A DNA stretch of 64,000 bases, taken from NCBI GenBank assembly GCA_030762935.1, contig CM060900.1, forward strand, positions 436,659,759 to 436,723,758. The letters are read 5' to 3'. The stretch comes from Hymenopus coronatus (lineage: Eukaryota > Arthropoda > Insecta > Mantodea > Hymenopodidae). Within the stretch, counting starts at the first letter, position 1, and every line of letters begins with the position of its first letter. Under the pieces are notes generated by a model, which had not been told where the DNA came from, searched no databases, and worked only from the letters and a program-made list of their open reading frames with translations. Of this stretch, positions 21,951 to 35,254 are shown piece by piece. The translations under genes were made by a program, and so were the position numbers.

Positions 21951-22185
21951 TGGGCTAAGGCCCGTTCGGGTAATTCCTGGAGGCTCGGGGCTTGTGAATT
22001 GGGCCTGGTGACGTCGAAAGGCGTTCATTTTGTGACTGTGAGGAACGCGTCCACGCTTGTGCCATCATCTGGTTCTGATCACTATTTGGAGACTTCCCCT
22101 CATCCCTTCCTCCCTGGTGTCACGTATGTCTCAAAGGACCCTTATGGGATGCTCAACCCCAGTGACTAGGGACCTCGTCCGGTTA
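21951..22185 (+). mobile_element. SINE-F tail fragment
   Basis: CCTCATCCCTTCCTCCCTGGTGTCACGTATGTCTCAAAGGACCC matches the tail at 24825-24870 (CCTCATCCCTCTCCCCTGGGGTCAC...GTGTCAAAGGGCC). The upstream GGCCTGGTGACGTCGAAAGGCGT block also aligns. Confidence 0.65.
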
Positions 22186-22203
22186 TTAATCCTTAATTCT
22201 TAA

Positions 22204-22288
22204 CATGTAGAAGATAGAAGAATGAGTGTTAGTAAGAATAGATTATACAAGAGTGAGAAGACAGTCATGAGCGCAATACATCCGAATG
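22204..22288 (+). repeat. W element 3' end (truncated copy)
   Basis: CATGTAGAAGATAGAAGAATGA, GTAAGAATAG, GAGAAGACAGTCATGAGCG and ATACATCCGAATG match the last 85 bp of W. It joins the start of the next W copy without spacer. Confidence 0.7.
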
Positions 22289-23070
22289 TTACCTTCTCTA
22301 CCAAACACTATATACGCCCGTAGCAGGCAGAGAAGGCATTGTATTCTACCTAAAAACTTGATGCTGAGGTTTAACCGGAAATGAAGTTTTTGGAATCCCC
22401 TGATATCAACAAAAATAGTTTTAGAAAAAGCGTGTGTTTGCGTGCGGGCGGGCGCTCGCATTATAACTAAAAACAAAAATGTCTGTTGAATACTAAACTT
22501 GGTATTTAAGTTTAACATCTTCCGAACATGCGACACAATTTTCAGGAAAATCTTCCCACCCCAAACTACCCTTAACGTGAAAAAATGTTCTCCAAAATGC
22601 TTTCAACGATTTTAATTAAAGTATCATGCATTAACGATGTTTATATGTCAAATAAAAGGTATATCTTGTATTTTTTGGGAATAATCTCTGATCTTCATTC
22701 TGCGGAACTTTTACATAGCTAGTAAACCGTAAGAGATAGACAGAAACTTACTGTGCACAATTTTAAAATACTTATAATTTTCTCAAGTAGGAAGTCGTCA
22801 TCCGTGTTTCTTTCTTTTTACCGCTGGTCATGCAATGAGTAGGAATTTCAATGTCAATGACACTGTAACAGCTTTAACATATTTGACTATCGCTTTATCC
22901 TAGTGAATTCCCTTATTTACTTTCTTGTTATCATGATAAATAATATCATTTCTGCTAATGTTAATTTTTATGAGCCTGACGTAATAGAAGAATAATCTTT
23001 TATAAAAAGCTTGTTTTCAGAGCTGGTAGAGCAAGTCATATGAATGGAAACTTAAGCTTTTTTTAAAATT
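22289..23070 (+). repeat. W element, near-complete copy
   Basis: Begins TTACCTTCTCTACC with a diverged palindrome (CACTATATACG). Runs through GGCATTGTATTCTACC, GCGTGTGTTTGCG, CTACCCTTAACGTG, TTTGACTATCGCTTTATCC and ends GAGCAAGTCATATGAATGG. Head-to-tail with the fragment at 22204. Confidence 0.87.
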
Positions 23071-23974
23071 GGGTCACCTACCAGTCGCAGCTATGTCGGC
23101 CCGATGGATATGTGTATAATGTTCAATGTGTGAATGAGATGTAAGGAAAAATCCTAAAATTTCTTAAATCCCCGATTCCAAAGTAACTTGTGGGGAATTT
23201 GTAACATTTTAGAAATAACTTTTTGTGCTTTAAATTCTAGACTGCAGAGCTGTTTAACTACAATGAATTGCGGAGCCAATTTCATTGAAATCTTATATTA
23301 TAAGGATCTTCAATTGCCTAGTATTTGAACTTAAGAATCGGGCAAGTGTATGTCTAACTGTTACGGCATTTTCATATTTTATTTGAAACAATTTTGTATT
23401 TATTTTCAATACGTGTACCCCGTGAAAGTTGATGATATCGAATGGGGAATCAACTTCAATACTTCACCAAGCAGGTATCTGAAGGATTAAGGGTGTTAGT
23501 ACGGTACTATATACCCAATGCTGCATGAATGCAGATATTTTCTGTGTTTTGTAGTAGATAACGCACTTTCCAATTTAGTTCTCTATTTGAACTATTCATT
23601 TAATGATAGCTGTGTATAACAAAAGAATTCCTTTCGGAGCGCATGTTTTCCGCTTACAAAGGTACTTTGTACACAACGGTCTAGATTAATAAGCGGTTTT
23701 AAAGGGAATTTTTCTCTCTACAGTTTTCTGCCAAAGTACGTTTTCTAATTTTGACTTTAATTTCATAAACACAAAGCAAGTCGTGTGCATAAAGTGTGGC
23801 CAGGAGTTTATAGGCCCTATATGTAATGTTTGATATTTTACAGGCAGGCATCTGAAGTAAGATATAGTAGATGACACAGGTCTAGTGGAGGAATTGTAGC
23901 GTGTTTAACATAATTTTTTTCTTCAGCAAAATGTTATTTTTCGTTACGCGTAAAACTAAATCAGGCTTTCTTGT
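23071..23974. other. Unannotated AT-rich DNA
   Basis: No recognised gene or repeat. Confidence 0.4.
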
Positions 23975-24292
23975 TTATTCTTCCATTTATGTCCGTACTT
24001 TATCTGAAATGGTCATGTCGGTGGCTTTTTGCCTTTGGAGCATATTGTCTATTGGCAATGGTGTTACTCGTGTACAGTTGGCATTGTATTTTATTTCTTT
24101 AGATTTTATACATTAGATCACATACATAAACGCACATACACACATTCGCACCCTTTCATATTTCGAAACGCTGGGGAAGACAGGAAATAAACTTTACTTG
24201 AGAAAAATTCCTACTCCCCAGCCGGAAATCAAACTCGGGTGTCTCGTAAAGCGGGCAATGCTCTACTGATTGAGCTACGGGGATAGCTAATA
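23975..24292 (-). mobile_element. SINE-D copy 3
   Basis: The minus strand has CCCCGTAGCTCAATCAGTAGAGCA, CCGAGTTTGATTTCCGG, TTTCTCAAGTAAAGTTTATTTCC, GATCTAATGTATAAAATC, ACACCATTGCCAATAGACAATA and CTCCAAAGGCAAAAAGCCACCGACATGACC. This is the full-length order of the family. The A box is near perfect and the B box is weakened. Confidence 0.88.
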
Positions 24293-24364
24293 TAAGGGGT
24301 TGGTCTTATAGCAGATGGCTTTGGTTTTCAGAACGTGAAGGAAGATTTCGATACTTAACTGCAC

Positions 24365-24905
24365 ATGAAACGAGCAGAATGGCGCAGGCGGTTTTGTCTG
24401 TGGTCCGCATTTGGAGGTTCAATCGCCGTCGTCGGCCTACCTAACCCATGTTTTTCGGGGGTTTCCCCGGATCGCCAGGCGAATGCTTTTTAGGTTCATT
24501 TCATCAACCGAATTTTTTGGTCCACAATTTTCTGTTCCCATCATTTCCTAAACGTTTCTTTTAGGGTTGAAGGACCAAGCGACGGCGTTCGACGGGCTGC
24601 GTCTGGATGGTGAACTATGCTTTGTAAAAGGCTATCCTGGCGTCGTCGAGAACACTGAATCGGGATCCGCCTTCCATTTTCAGGGCACTTTCTTGGGGCT
24701 CACCGGGAGACTCTGAGTTCGTAAGCAGGGCCTAGGGCGGCGACGGAAGCGTTTCAACTATAACCGATAGGGACTCCATCCATGCTTGCACTCGCTGTCA
24801 TCCAGTTCTTGTCGCCCTTCAGGTATCTCCCTCATCCCTCTCCCCTGGGGTCACTAATGTGTCAAAGGGCCACAACGTCCTGTGCTCTGCTCCAGATTCC
24901 TTGGG
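24365..24905 (+). mobile_element. SINE-F, longest copy
   Basis: Head AATGGCGCAGGCGG and GGAGGTTCAATCGCC (A and B boxes). Then GGGGGTTTCCCCGGATCGCCAGGCGAATGCT, TTCATTTCATCAACCGAATTT, GGGTTGAAGGACCAAGCGACGGCGTTCG, and a GC-rich tail to GGTCACTAATGTGTCAAAGGGCC. The fragments at 20040 and 21951 align to its two halves. Confidence 0.8.
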
Positions 24906-27371
24906 TCCTCGAACGAGAGTAATCATAATCGTAAATGCGCATAAAAGTTTACTGTATTTCCGGAAACTTCCCAAGATGAAGGGTGATTTAAAGAACATAG
25001 ATTACCAGATGCAGGGCGGCAGGTTTGGTCGTTGGTGTAATTCCTAATATCTTCACATATTACATTCTCTCACTGATTTTAGGAGCATCCGGCTCGCACA
25101 GAATAACGGAACAGACAGTTCCTCACAGCAAATTCCAAAGGCCTCTTCCGTCGTCGGCACATGTCATCCTTCGACTCTGAAACATCAGAAGGAAATAGAT
25201 AGGAAAATTCGCGAAATAAGCATTCCTGCCACTCTCATAGCAATTACTATTCTCATAACTATTAAACAAGTATCTTATGTGCCGATGGCTTGAGATAACA
25301 TAACGGGTCTTCAGATTTATTCGACCTTTAGCACCACTGGGTTTAAATTCATGACGTCATTGTTAGTTCAGTGAACCCCTTGTCTCAAAGGGAAAGTGCG
25401 GAATTTAACCTTGGACCGCATGCATTGGCGACTTCGTAAAAAGGTTGATGTGCAGAAATGTGTTTCACCAAGACATTTTGTGCGTTCCATTACGTGAAAT
25501 GGAGGCTTCCCCGATTACAGTATTTGCACGGTTGAGTGTTGCATACATTTTGCGATTACGAGTTTACGAGACGTAAGCTAATGTTCCAAATGTAAATACT
25601 GGAAAGTTACGACACAAGTCCCATTTCTTTAAGGTGACCTCGAAACTGTTCACATCCTCCCTTCTACCCACCGTTCGCTAGTCCGTTGCAAGAGGAAAAG
25701 CATGTTAAACTCGCTACTTAGTTCTGACGTCATGCAAACGACTGGCGGTTTGGGCCGAATGAATCTAAATACAAAATCATGATCAGACAGCTAATCTTCA
25801 TGCCCTCATACGCAATATATGGCATAAAAATTGAGTTATTGGAGGTTGATGTAGTCTTCTCACATGTTGAAATAATGTGCTATTTTACTCTTATATCTCT
25901 TTGACAAATAGAGGCGTAATAGGTCGAGATGCGAAAAGCATTTTAGACACTCACTACTACTTCGATTTCAATCCATCCTGTATAATACTTGATTCGTGGT
26001 AAACTTCTGTCCCTTAACAGCCTGAGCTTTGTCTAGTATTTATGGATATTTCTGCTCAGTCACCAAAAGGTTCAACATTAGCAATATAGTTGATTAAGCT
26101 GACACTCTTGCCGTATTGTAAGAAAATAGTAAGCTTTGCCATCAAGAAACTTGACTCACCATGTTCCTGCCCATATTGTAATTGACTTAGAACCTTCTAT
26201 AACTGTACTTCAGTTCATTTTGCTTACGTATTTAGTGACTGTGCAGAATCTTTGTCTTTTTTAAGTACTAGAAATAAAATTTACCCAAAAACTAATAAAT
26301 GACATTAAACATCAGAAAAATGAGAAAAATAACATAGCATGTTCTCTCTGTGGGCTTCCCAAATTCTTGATATACTGAATCTCTTACCTTTTATATTATT
26401 ATGGTTATCATTAATTATTATTATTTATTGTTATTGTTATCATTATCACCCAAAGACCCACTTTAAATCACGGCATTAGCGATCATATTACATACATCTG
26501 TTGAATTGGCAGCATTGCGTTATCGGAAATTCGACACGTTCGGCAGTTTGAGGGTGTTTTCTTGTATTAATAGTTTATTAAGGATAATCAAGCACACAAT
26601 CGTACAAAAACTAACGTCGAATACAATGTAAAATGCGTAATAGAGTTAGAAATGACGTGATTTCGTTTCGTCTTTTCAAATTATTCCTCTTTTCTGTAAT
26701 AATGCGCTTTCCACACCCATACCATAATGTACTATTCCCGCTCTCTTATAATGCGAGAGATACATATAGTGAGATGGCTGTGTATGGAGGTGAACAAGAA
26801 CTTTCTGATTAGCTTGTTCAGATAGCTTTTGCTCAGAAATAGCGCTACAGATTCTGATGCACAGGAATTTGCTTTATACGACACCTCGTCAAGCAACAGC
26901 ATTTTACCTACTGTTATGTTACACGCTGCGAAAAGTTCTGTGGATTTTGTCCCTTTGTCTGGTGTAATTAAATGCCGTGCACAGGGCGGTAAATTTTGGC
27001 TTTATTCGGTTATTCTAACTTTTGCAGCACCCTCGCAGCTCACGTTGCCTCTTCTATGTAATTATGCGGATCGGAACTGAAGACCACGCTGGCTCGCTTC
27101 TGAAACATACTAAGCAGTTGTTTGCTTGCCCACAGAATCAAAGTTATAGCCGCTGCTCCTTTACGTCCCGTTTCTTTTCCTGCAACTGAACTGGTCCAAC
27201 AAGTACATATAAACAGGTTCGGGATTTCCAAAAATTTCTAATTTTATAAACCTTTGATATGGGATATTCTAAGTCAACGTAGTGTTAACGATTTCAGAAC
27301 CTTCATATCTGTTATGTGGACATCTCTCTCCGCGTCAAAGGAGATGCCCGAAAGTTTCTAGCCGCAATAGC
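24906..27371. other. Unannotated DNA
   Basis: About 2.5 kb without a recognised repeat family. Contains a TAT/TTA low-complexity stretch at 26391-26450. Short open frames (for example 26829-27080, 83 codons) have no recognisable motif. Confidence 0.4.
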
Positions 27372-28025
27372 GGCCCTTTTTACATTCTCTGAAACGTATG
27401 TAGAATGTACACAGAAGGTAGAGAAGGTACTGCATTCCATCCAGAAATTCAATACAGAGATTTTACCAGAAATACATGTTTTAGGGTTTCCTAAATCCTA
27501 AACAAATCGTTGGAAAAGGTCCTGTGTGTTAGGAGACGCAGGAAGCATAGCTTAAAAATTAAATGTCCCTTGAATACAAAATTTTGTATTAAAACAAATT
27601 GGTTTTTGTTTCTAAAATGGCTAACAGGTTTGATAAAAGATATTTACATCACAAATAAAATGTATGTCCTGAATTTTCTGGAAATCGGCCCGAAAAACCG
27701 CTTCAATCTGAATGACTTTTGTGTAACTGGTATAGAGTAAGAGATAAGCCGAAAATTACTACACAAAAAAGTGTATCTCGTTAGGATACAAACGTATATC
27801 ATATACACATTATTTATAGTGTTTCCAAGATATTTCTTGTTATTTCTTACATTTTTATACTTTAAACTTTTCTCAATCGGGAAGTTGTCTTTCTTCATAT
27901 CTTTTTTGTTCGTCTTGTGATGTCTATTTTGATTAGCATGATGTCGAATAAAGAATTAACTTTTGTAAATATAGCTGGTTTGCAGAACAAGCAGAGAAAG
28001 TCATGTGAATAGAACGATAATTCTG
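27372..28025 (+). repeat. W element, internally shortened copy
   Basis: Begins CTTTTTACATTCTCTG, with GTATGTAGAATGTACACAGAAGG as the palindromic part. It lacks the GGATGCGACACGA / CCACCCCAAACTACCC block and the CCATGCAAAGAGAACTG...GACTATCGC block. Ends GCAGAACAAGCAGAGAAAGTCATGTGAATAGAACG. Confidence 0.88.
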
Positions 28026-28869
28026 TACACACTAACATATTTATATTAATTTTAACTGCAACAAATTCATTCATGGAATACACGAAATGTTCAGCATATA
28101 GTATAGTGGTAAAAATAATGATGATGATACATTTGCATTTACAGGATCCTCTAGCACCCCTCCAATAGAAGACACCCTGCTCATAAGAAGATCAGCATAA
28201 TACAAAGTCTAATGTGTGCCTGAGCAAATAACAATAAAGGGCTGCATATACGATTGAATATCTGTAATTGTCTCTTGAAGTTACATTAAAGGGTTAAATT
28301 GCTTATAAAATTTCTAGTGTTTTGTATGGAAATATAATTTCAAGTTTCCTCTTCAATTAGTTAGGTATGTGATTTGTCATTGTAGGCAGATTACTTACAT
28401 TTTAAATGCATTTTCTAAAATTTATACTACATTTGTCAATTTTAACCTTTAATTTTTTCACCTTTATGCAGAAAAATACAAAAAAAGATGTTCTTGGATT
28501 TGAGAAATACATTATAACTCGTATAGGATTAGGAGAAGCATTTTCTACAAATTGGTACCACTATTAATTAACGTAGGAGCTTTTAAGTGTTGAAAGTCTG
28601 TTTTATTTTACCTGCAAATACATACATGTTTTATTTTCCCTATTTTACTATATCTTCCTATGGATGAAATTTTGAGGTATTTTGCCAGTTTTCTCAATAA
28701 ATCGAAAATAAATACAGTTTTGGGTTCTTTTATCGCCTTAATGGTTTGTGAATCTACTTTAATGTTCACAAAGTTGTTAGTTATTTAAAAAATCAGGTGT
28801 CGTTAAATTTTATTATAAAATATATACAGTTAAGAAATAGTCCCTATCTTTTGTCATAAACCACATTAT
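28026..28869. other. Unannotated AT-rich DNA
   Basis: No recognised gene or repeat. Confidence 0.4.
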
Positions 28870-29200
28870 GGTCATATTTTGACGGAATGTGCACAGTGGG
28901 AGAGCTAGTGAACAATTAAACTCGAAGAGAAAAAGTCCTACCAGTAGGAGATTGGCATTTTGGGGTCTACTGGCTGACCAAAGGAATTATTAAAATACTG
29001 GAAATTTCTTGGCTAAAGTGCGTGAAACCAGATCAAATTTGTTCAGCTAGTCAGAATAGTTTATCTCTATGTTTTGCTCTTTATTTATCTTTACTTTTCT
29101 CTTTTGTTACCTTTAACTTTTATCTGAAGTATGCATGTGCGGTCAACGACCCATGCAGTAAGTATTTGTGCAATAAATTTATACCCATCTATCTATTGTA
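28870..29200 (+). mobile_element. Possible LINE 3' end
   Basis: Ends GTGCAATAAATTTATACCCATCTATCTAT, that is AATAAA followed by an ATCT tandem terminus. It is preceded by CATGTGCGGTCAACGACCCATGC, which loosely resembles the AAAGCACGTACGGTCTGTGGACCCG stretch of the LINE end at 20735. The 5' limit is uncertain and I did not find a flanking duplication. Confidence 0.4.
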
Positions 29201-32200
29201 GTAGATCAGTGGGTTGAAAGTGTACACATTTGGATGCAAAATTTACATTTATTTTAAGGTTAGTAATGGAAAATAGATTGTTAAAAATTAACTTTGTTTG
29301 GAGGTCTTGAATTGCTTTTCACTTAAAAATGTTTCTTTTTTTTCCCTTTTCTTTTTCTTTTACTTGTCGGCAGTTTATAGAGCAGATATGTCCCCGTAGC
29401 ACATGGATTCAATCGTTCAGTTTCCTTAAGCCACGCTACTGTCGACATAATATCTGGGAATTCCTTAGTATCTCTGTCTCTTTCTCTCATAGGTTCTCTC
29501 CCTCGTACTATCACATTTCCGGCTGAGTATGCTGATGTCTGCTGAAGTCCCAGTTCCTAATTGCTCCAATGGCTAGCATACTTTCCTGTACAACGTTATC
29601 ATACGAATTCCTTCTTACACCAGTTTAACTTTGTATTTATATGGTAGTCTTTAGTATTTACACCTGTTTCCATTTTAATATTATATTTTCTATGTTTTTT
29701 CTCTCCCTTTGGTATTTTCATATACAGGTGTTTCAAAACATCGCCGAACGAATGTGTCTTATAGATTATACTTGACCTAGCTCGAAGCTTTGTCACAGTT
29801 TTGAAAGTATTTTAGATATGTTTTTATGTATCATTGAGTATTACATTAAGGCTGCGTACGAAGCGCTGGTGAGTGTGTGATGCCCAAATACTCGCACCTC
29901 AGTAGTGTTCTTCGCAAGTACGTGTCATAAAAACAAATGGGTTTCTTCTTGTTCGTAATCAGCAAACCTGCTCTATCTTTCAAGTAAAGGGGCAAAGGAC
30001 AATTACTCAAGACTATTTATGATTTTGAATACGAGCATATGTATTTTGACCTAACCACGAGTAACGTGTATTTATAATCCTAATAATTTTGTCAATATCC
30101 CAAAAGTAAACTCTCAAATACGTAATGCAAATATCCACAAGAACTTTCTGTAGAATGTGCAAATTTTACTTATTATTACGAGTTAAAGACATTGAGTGTT
30201 AAACTCATTGTATTCACTTCAAAAGGGATTCATTTTTGTTTAACTTTATTTACAGTAATTTTGTAGTGCTCCTATAATATCTACAATAGTTTTGCCCTAG
30301 TCTTTACCATTTACTTGTCGCCAATCTCGGGATCATAAACATAAATTTTCTTCAAGAGTTAGCATTAGCGGCATGTTATCTCAGATTATATTCCCAGTCT
30401 TTATTTTCATTTGTTGTCTGCTATGATGAAAGTGTTTGTTGGAAGAATAAACAAACATCTAAAGGTTCTATAGCAGCGTTTCGTAAGACAAGCAATCCTT
30501 TAGTATTAGCCAACCAACGTGGAGTATGTTGGTATATTTAAGAAACCCTGCTAAAGCACGCGACTCGATTCTTCTCTTCCTAGTTGCGTTACTTGTGACA
30601 GCGTGAGCCAGGCACACGAAATTTTTGGATTTTTTCCTGGGTAGCTGCCTAATTCACGTTGACCATGAGGGCTTTTGTTAATGTAACTTTATTCTCGCTG
30701 AAAACTATTTTCGTATCACAGTATCTGAGAAACAATGTCCAATTTTAGTTGGTGTCATTTTGAAACAGCCTGTACGTTGTCCTAGTGTTTCTTAAATTAT
30801 ACATATAATTTAATATATTTTATACATTTAATTTAATGTGTTCTATGCCGTGTACATGTTGTAAAAATCTTCTGATAGCACAAAGAATATTTGAGATAAC
30901 GTTGTTCTTACATTTTGCACATTTAACATCGGCAGAAGAGAACTTTTTATTTTCCTATTCAGCCATGTCGGGGAAGTAGCTGTATCTCTAATACAACACG
31001 GATGGTCCTGTCTGTCTCATTTGTAATTCAATGTGATAGACGCCGCTTTTGAAGTTGGGTCTTCAAACTGTTATCTCAGCTCTTTTCATAATTCCAGTTT
31101 ACTTAAATAACCTCTTGAGGCTTATGCCATCAGATAATTTATGTCTCTTCTTTCTGTTCTTGTCCACGTATTTCCGTCGCGACTTGAAGACGTCAGACTT
31201 CTGCTTGGGATACTATATACTTCTTTAACCTAGTTTTGAGATCTCGTATTAGAGCAGCATGCACCCAGTTCTAGGGCCTTATCCCTACGTCTCCCTTTAT
31301 AAAGCTCTTGTATGTGTGGGACTGTTACTGCTCTCAATTATTTTTTCAATTTTAGCCTGTCTCTGAGGGTTAGTGAGGTGTATAAACAACGGCTCGTACC
31401 CCCATAACCCCAGTGGTGATCCCTCCGTAAGGTTTCCACCTTCAGTAACCAGAGGTTTACAAATCTGCAATGTTTACCTCACAGGCAGGGTCAACTTACG
31501 GCAGGCCGGTTCCATCAAATTGGGGCAGGTCAGGCAAGTTTGTGAATCTGTCTCTCATACTTTTTGACTGCAAACAGATTAAATCTTACGATGTTGCTTT
31601 AAACTGCTAGAAGTAAGTTGTTTTTCATAATTATATGTTGAAAGCTGCTTAAAAACATTCAAACCTCACCACATTGAACGTTTTCATTAGTATTATTCCA
31701 GCCATTAGTAGAACCAACCTTTTACGATGTTTTTAAAATAGCTAAAAGCTTTTAGAAACGTTTTCAGACTTTCACATTGATATGATTATTATGATAATAT
31801 TATTATCCGTGATTGATACTCTTGTGCTTATAAGAATTGAAAATGTTTTACATTTTAATAAAGCGCACACATGAGTTTTGCAGCATTTCATAAATATTAC
31901 TTATTAGTCATTTTCGATTTTAAGCGTCTAGAAAACGTTGCGGTTCCAAACAAATAATAAAGCACTCGCATAGAAGGAAATCACCTTTCGAACTCTTATC
32001 GTCCCAAACACACCCTTTTAAACTGGTCAGAATCCCCTTATATGTTGAACTTCACCCCTACCCGGCCTTTCATTGGTTTGAAGAAAGTGAATGTCGAAAG
32101 ATGAGGGAAACGAGGCATTTTATCTCAGTGGCTGGAAGACACTCGCTAGCTGTGTCAATCTCTTATTGGCTGTGTCAAAAGTCTGACATTCACACTCTAA

Positions 32201-32321
32201 CCAGTAAACAAAAGTCGGTTCTCCTATCAATAAACGAAGAAAAAGCAGGCGTGACACAAAACGCTTTGTGAAGTTTTTGCATATGTCATATGAAAGGAAC
32301 AAACGACGCATATTTTATCCT
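29201..32321. other. Long stretch without recognised elements
   Basis: About 3 kb of AT-rich DNA with no W or SINE copy. One minus-strand frame at 29323-29560 is unusually non-repetitive (see findings). Otherwise only chance frames. Confidence 0.4.
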
Positions 32322-33060
32322 AGCAGAAATTCTTATCATTTGCTTCCTTGTAAGTAAAGGGGAAATAAGGTAATATACAAGGCAAAAGCGATAGTCAAAA
32401 CTTTTATAAGCGTTTTTTATTGAAATTCGGTTCTCTTTTCATGGCCAGGAGTAGAATAAGAGAGATAAAATGGATGAGGAGTTCCTGTACTAGAACTGTT
32501 TAAGTATTTTAAAATTAAAACAAATAACTGGGAATATATCGGAATCCATTAACCGCATTAAAATTACAGGATATGAATTGTGTGATTTAGCGAGAGCTAC
32601 ATGTCTGTATAGTCACTTTTGTCTACCTCTTACAGTTTACCAGTTATGCTAACGTCGTTTATAATGAAGATGATCTCGGAGACTATTTCTAGAAAACTCA
32701 AAATATACTTATCACGTAATTATCTTTATATACGTTATTTTAATCAACGTCATTAGTCATTTTGAGCAAATAAATATGTTCGAAAATCTTTTCTATGTAA
32801 AGGGTAGTTTGGTGTGAGAGGTATTTCTTGAAAATCTTCGTGTTGCATCCTTGGATGATTCTGAACTTGATATTTAAATTTGATATTTGAGTTATCGTGT
32901 TCACAGACACACGCAGGCTTTTTTGTAAAAGCGTTGTTTTTGGGCTCAGGGGACCTCATAACATATATTTATGGTGAAATATTGACATAGAACTTCTGGT
33001 TGTAATGCAATCTAATTTGCCTACTGTTTACATAGTAAGTGTACAGAAAGTAAACGTTAT
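32322..33060 (-). repeat. W element, nearly complete copy lacking the 3' terminus
   Basis: The minus strand runs from GTTTACATAGTAAGTGTACAG-type palindrome sequence near 33015-33050 through CCTGAGCCCAAAAACAACG, CTACCCTTTACATAG, GTAACTGTAAGAGGTAGAC and CTCCTGGCCATGAAAAGAG to CTTACAAGGAAGCAAATG. Confidence 0.88.
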
Positions 33061-33377
33061 GATAAGGAACTACATAAATGAATTATGTAAAGCGAAGCAT
33101 TACATTACTAAAAGGTCACAGTTTGACATTATTTGAAACATGGCAACACTCTTTATAGTCGGATTATAACTCCGATAAATTAATTTGATAAAATAGAAGC
33201 AGAATAGAAATTTCAATGACATGCTCGGGATATGAAAGACTAATATTCGGTTTCCCTTGGCGCTCCTCTCGGATCTTGGTAGGCCATGACACTTTCCGTG
33301 AGATTCAAATTCTTCTTGTGAAAACACGCGTTAACAAATCCTCCTCAGATGACATACGCCATTGTCGACTTGCATAC

Positions 33378-34238
33378 TTTTTAATTTCTCTACACGTACT
33401 TTGTACATATTGTATAGAGAAGGTATTTTATTCCATCCAAGAATTCGATACCGATATTTCACCGGAGAAACAGGTTTTAAAGCCCCCTGAATAAAAAAAA
33501 AGAATTTTTAGAGGAGTGTATGTATGTGTGTGGAAGGGAGGGCTGGCAGCATAGCTCAAAAACGAAAGTCCGTTAAATACTAAAATTAGTACTTAAGTTC
33601 AGTGTCTTTCAGGGACTCGACACGAATATTGAGAGAGAAAAAAACCCACCTTAAATACCCTTTATATGGAAATATTTTTTTAAAATTTTGACTTTTCTCA
33701 AAAATTGCTCTAACAATTTTGATTAAAATGTTATACACATTACAAATAAAATGTATATATTGAATTTTTTGGGAATATCATCTGAAGACCTGTTTATTCT
33801 GAATAATTGTTTCTAAATTTTGCGTAACTGGTAAACCGTAAGAGATGGACAAAAACTTCACGAAAATGTTCATCTCGCTAACACACAATTTATCTCGTAC
33901 ATATTTCCTTTGTAGAGCTGACCATTTCTGAGACATTCTTGGTTATTGATTTCTGCTTTAAAATGCATATACTTTTCTCACATGGAAATTCGTCAACTTA
34001 TGGCCATACAAACAAAGAATTCAATCACATTGCAACCAGCTTTTAAAAGATTTGACTATCGCTTTAACCGATGGTGCTCCCTTATTTCCCTTCTACTTAA
34101 AAGCGAGCAAGTAATAAGACCATTTCTGCTAATTTTATCTCGATTGGCAAGTAGAAGATCGAAGGATAAGCTTTTTAACAATATGATATTAGAGTAGAGA
34201 TGAAGAAGTGGTGTGAATTCAACACATCAGATTTTTCA
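33378..34238 (+). repeat. W element, complete copy
   Basis: Starts TTTTTAATTTCTCTACACGTACTTTGTACATA and TGTATAGAGAAGG. All landmark blocks are present and it ends GTGTGAATTCAACACATCAGATTTTTC. The terminal GCAGAACAGGTAGAG block is decayed (ATATGATATTAGAGTAGAGA). Confidence 0.92.
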
Positions 34239-34394
34239 TTCTGAGTATACCTTTCCAGTTTATGGAAGAGCAATTAATAAAACGTCATTGTTTGCCTTCT
34301 CAACGAATGTTAAACTGCCTTGGATTCTATCCTCTGGTGCACATGCATCACGAAAAAACGATATGTCAATCAACTTTTGGGCTGGAACCTAATC

Positions 34395-34515
34395 GTGGCT
34401 TCAAACCCGTTTTAAAGTGTGCTTAAAAACGAATGTCCCATTTACTAGATTTACTGGAGTGTAGTTCCGGCACACCGGCGGCGCTGATCTGATCTTGCCA
34501 GTTGACAGCGTTGTT
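34395..34515 (+). mobile_element. SINE-I fragment
   Basis: Its reverse complement reads GCTGTCAACTGGCAAGATCAGATCAG, CCGGTGTGCCGGAACTACA and CCAGTAAATCTA. These align with 52926-53060 (GCTGTCAACTGCCAGGATCATATCAG...CCGGTGTGCCGGGATTTCG...CCAGTAAATCTAC). A shared dispersed repeat, degraded here. Confidence 0.7.
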
Positions 34516-35254
34516 AACAAATAAACATTTATTTATTCTAGAACCAGGTGGAGCCATAAATCTGTGAACAGCTGCTTTACTAAATCCCTAAAAACTTACT
34601 GCACATTATTTTTTGGTTTCGAGTGTAAATCTCCTGTTAGCAACATCCTAAGCTCCAAAGAGCGAAAGAAATGAATTAGACGTCTTAATTGCATTCTGCA
34701 GTAAAACACCAACGAGATGAGCTACAACCTGCGTCAGAAAATGTTAGTGCCCTTAGGCGAGATATCGTCTATCACTACTCGTTTAGGATGTCATCACTTG
34801 AGATTAAGCATTTACCACTATCCCGAACATCACTAGGAAGAGAGAAACCCTGTGGAACCGGTGGAAAATTGGATCCATCAGCTGTAATAAAGGAAGCAGA
34901 TCCTTCATTTTTCTTTTCTATATTGGATTAGGGCCCTTGCGACTACATTTTAAGTGAAGACGGGAGTTGGCAGCGTTATGACACCTAAAATTCAGTTTGT
35001 GAAAGGATGGGAATCGTGTATGTGTATGTGAAAGAAATAGAATAATGGTAGAAAGTGATATTAGAATTCCCAAGCTCCGGGGAAATGCTGCTGAGAGCCC
35101 TTTAAAGGTTTCAATCCAGCTCTTGTCATCCAATAGAACATGTCTATTTGTGGAATATTTTGAAACTTATGATTTATAATCAATTTACGAATAGCTTTCT
35201 CTGTTACTTTTTGGGCTTAGCTACTGTGCTTGATAAGTGCTCAAATCACCGATT
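34516..35254. other. Unannotated DNA
   Basis: No recognised gene or repeat. The 80-codon frame at 34689-34931 has no motif I recognise. Confidence 0.4.
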
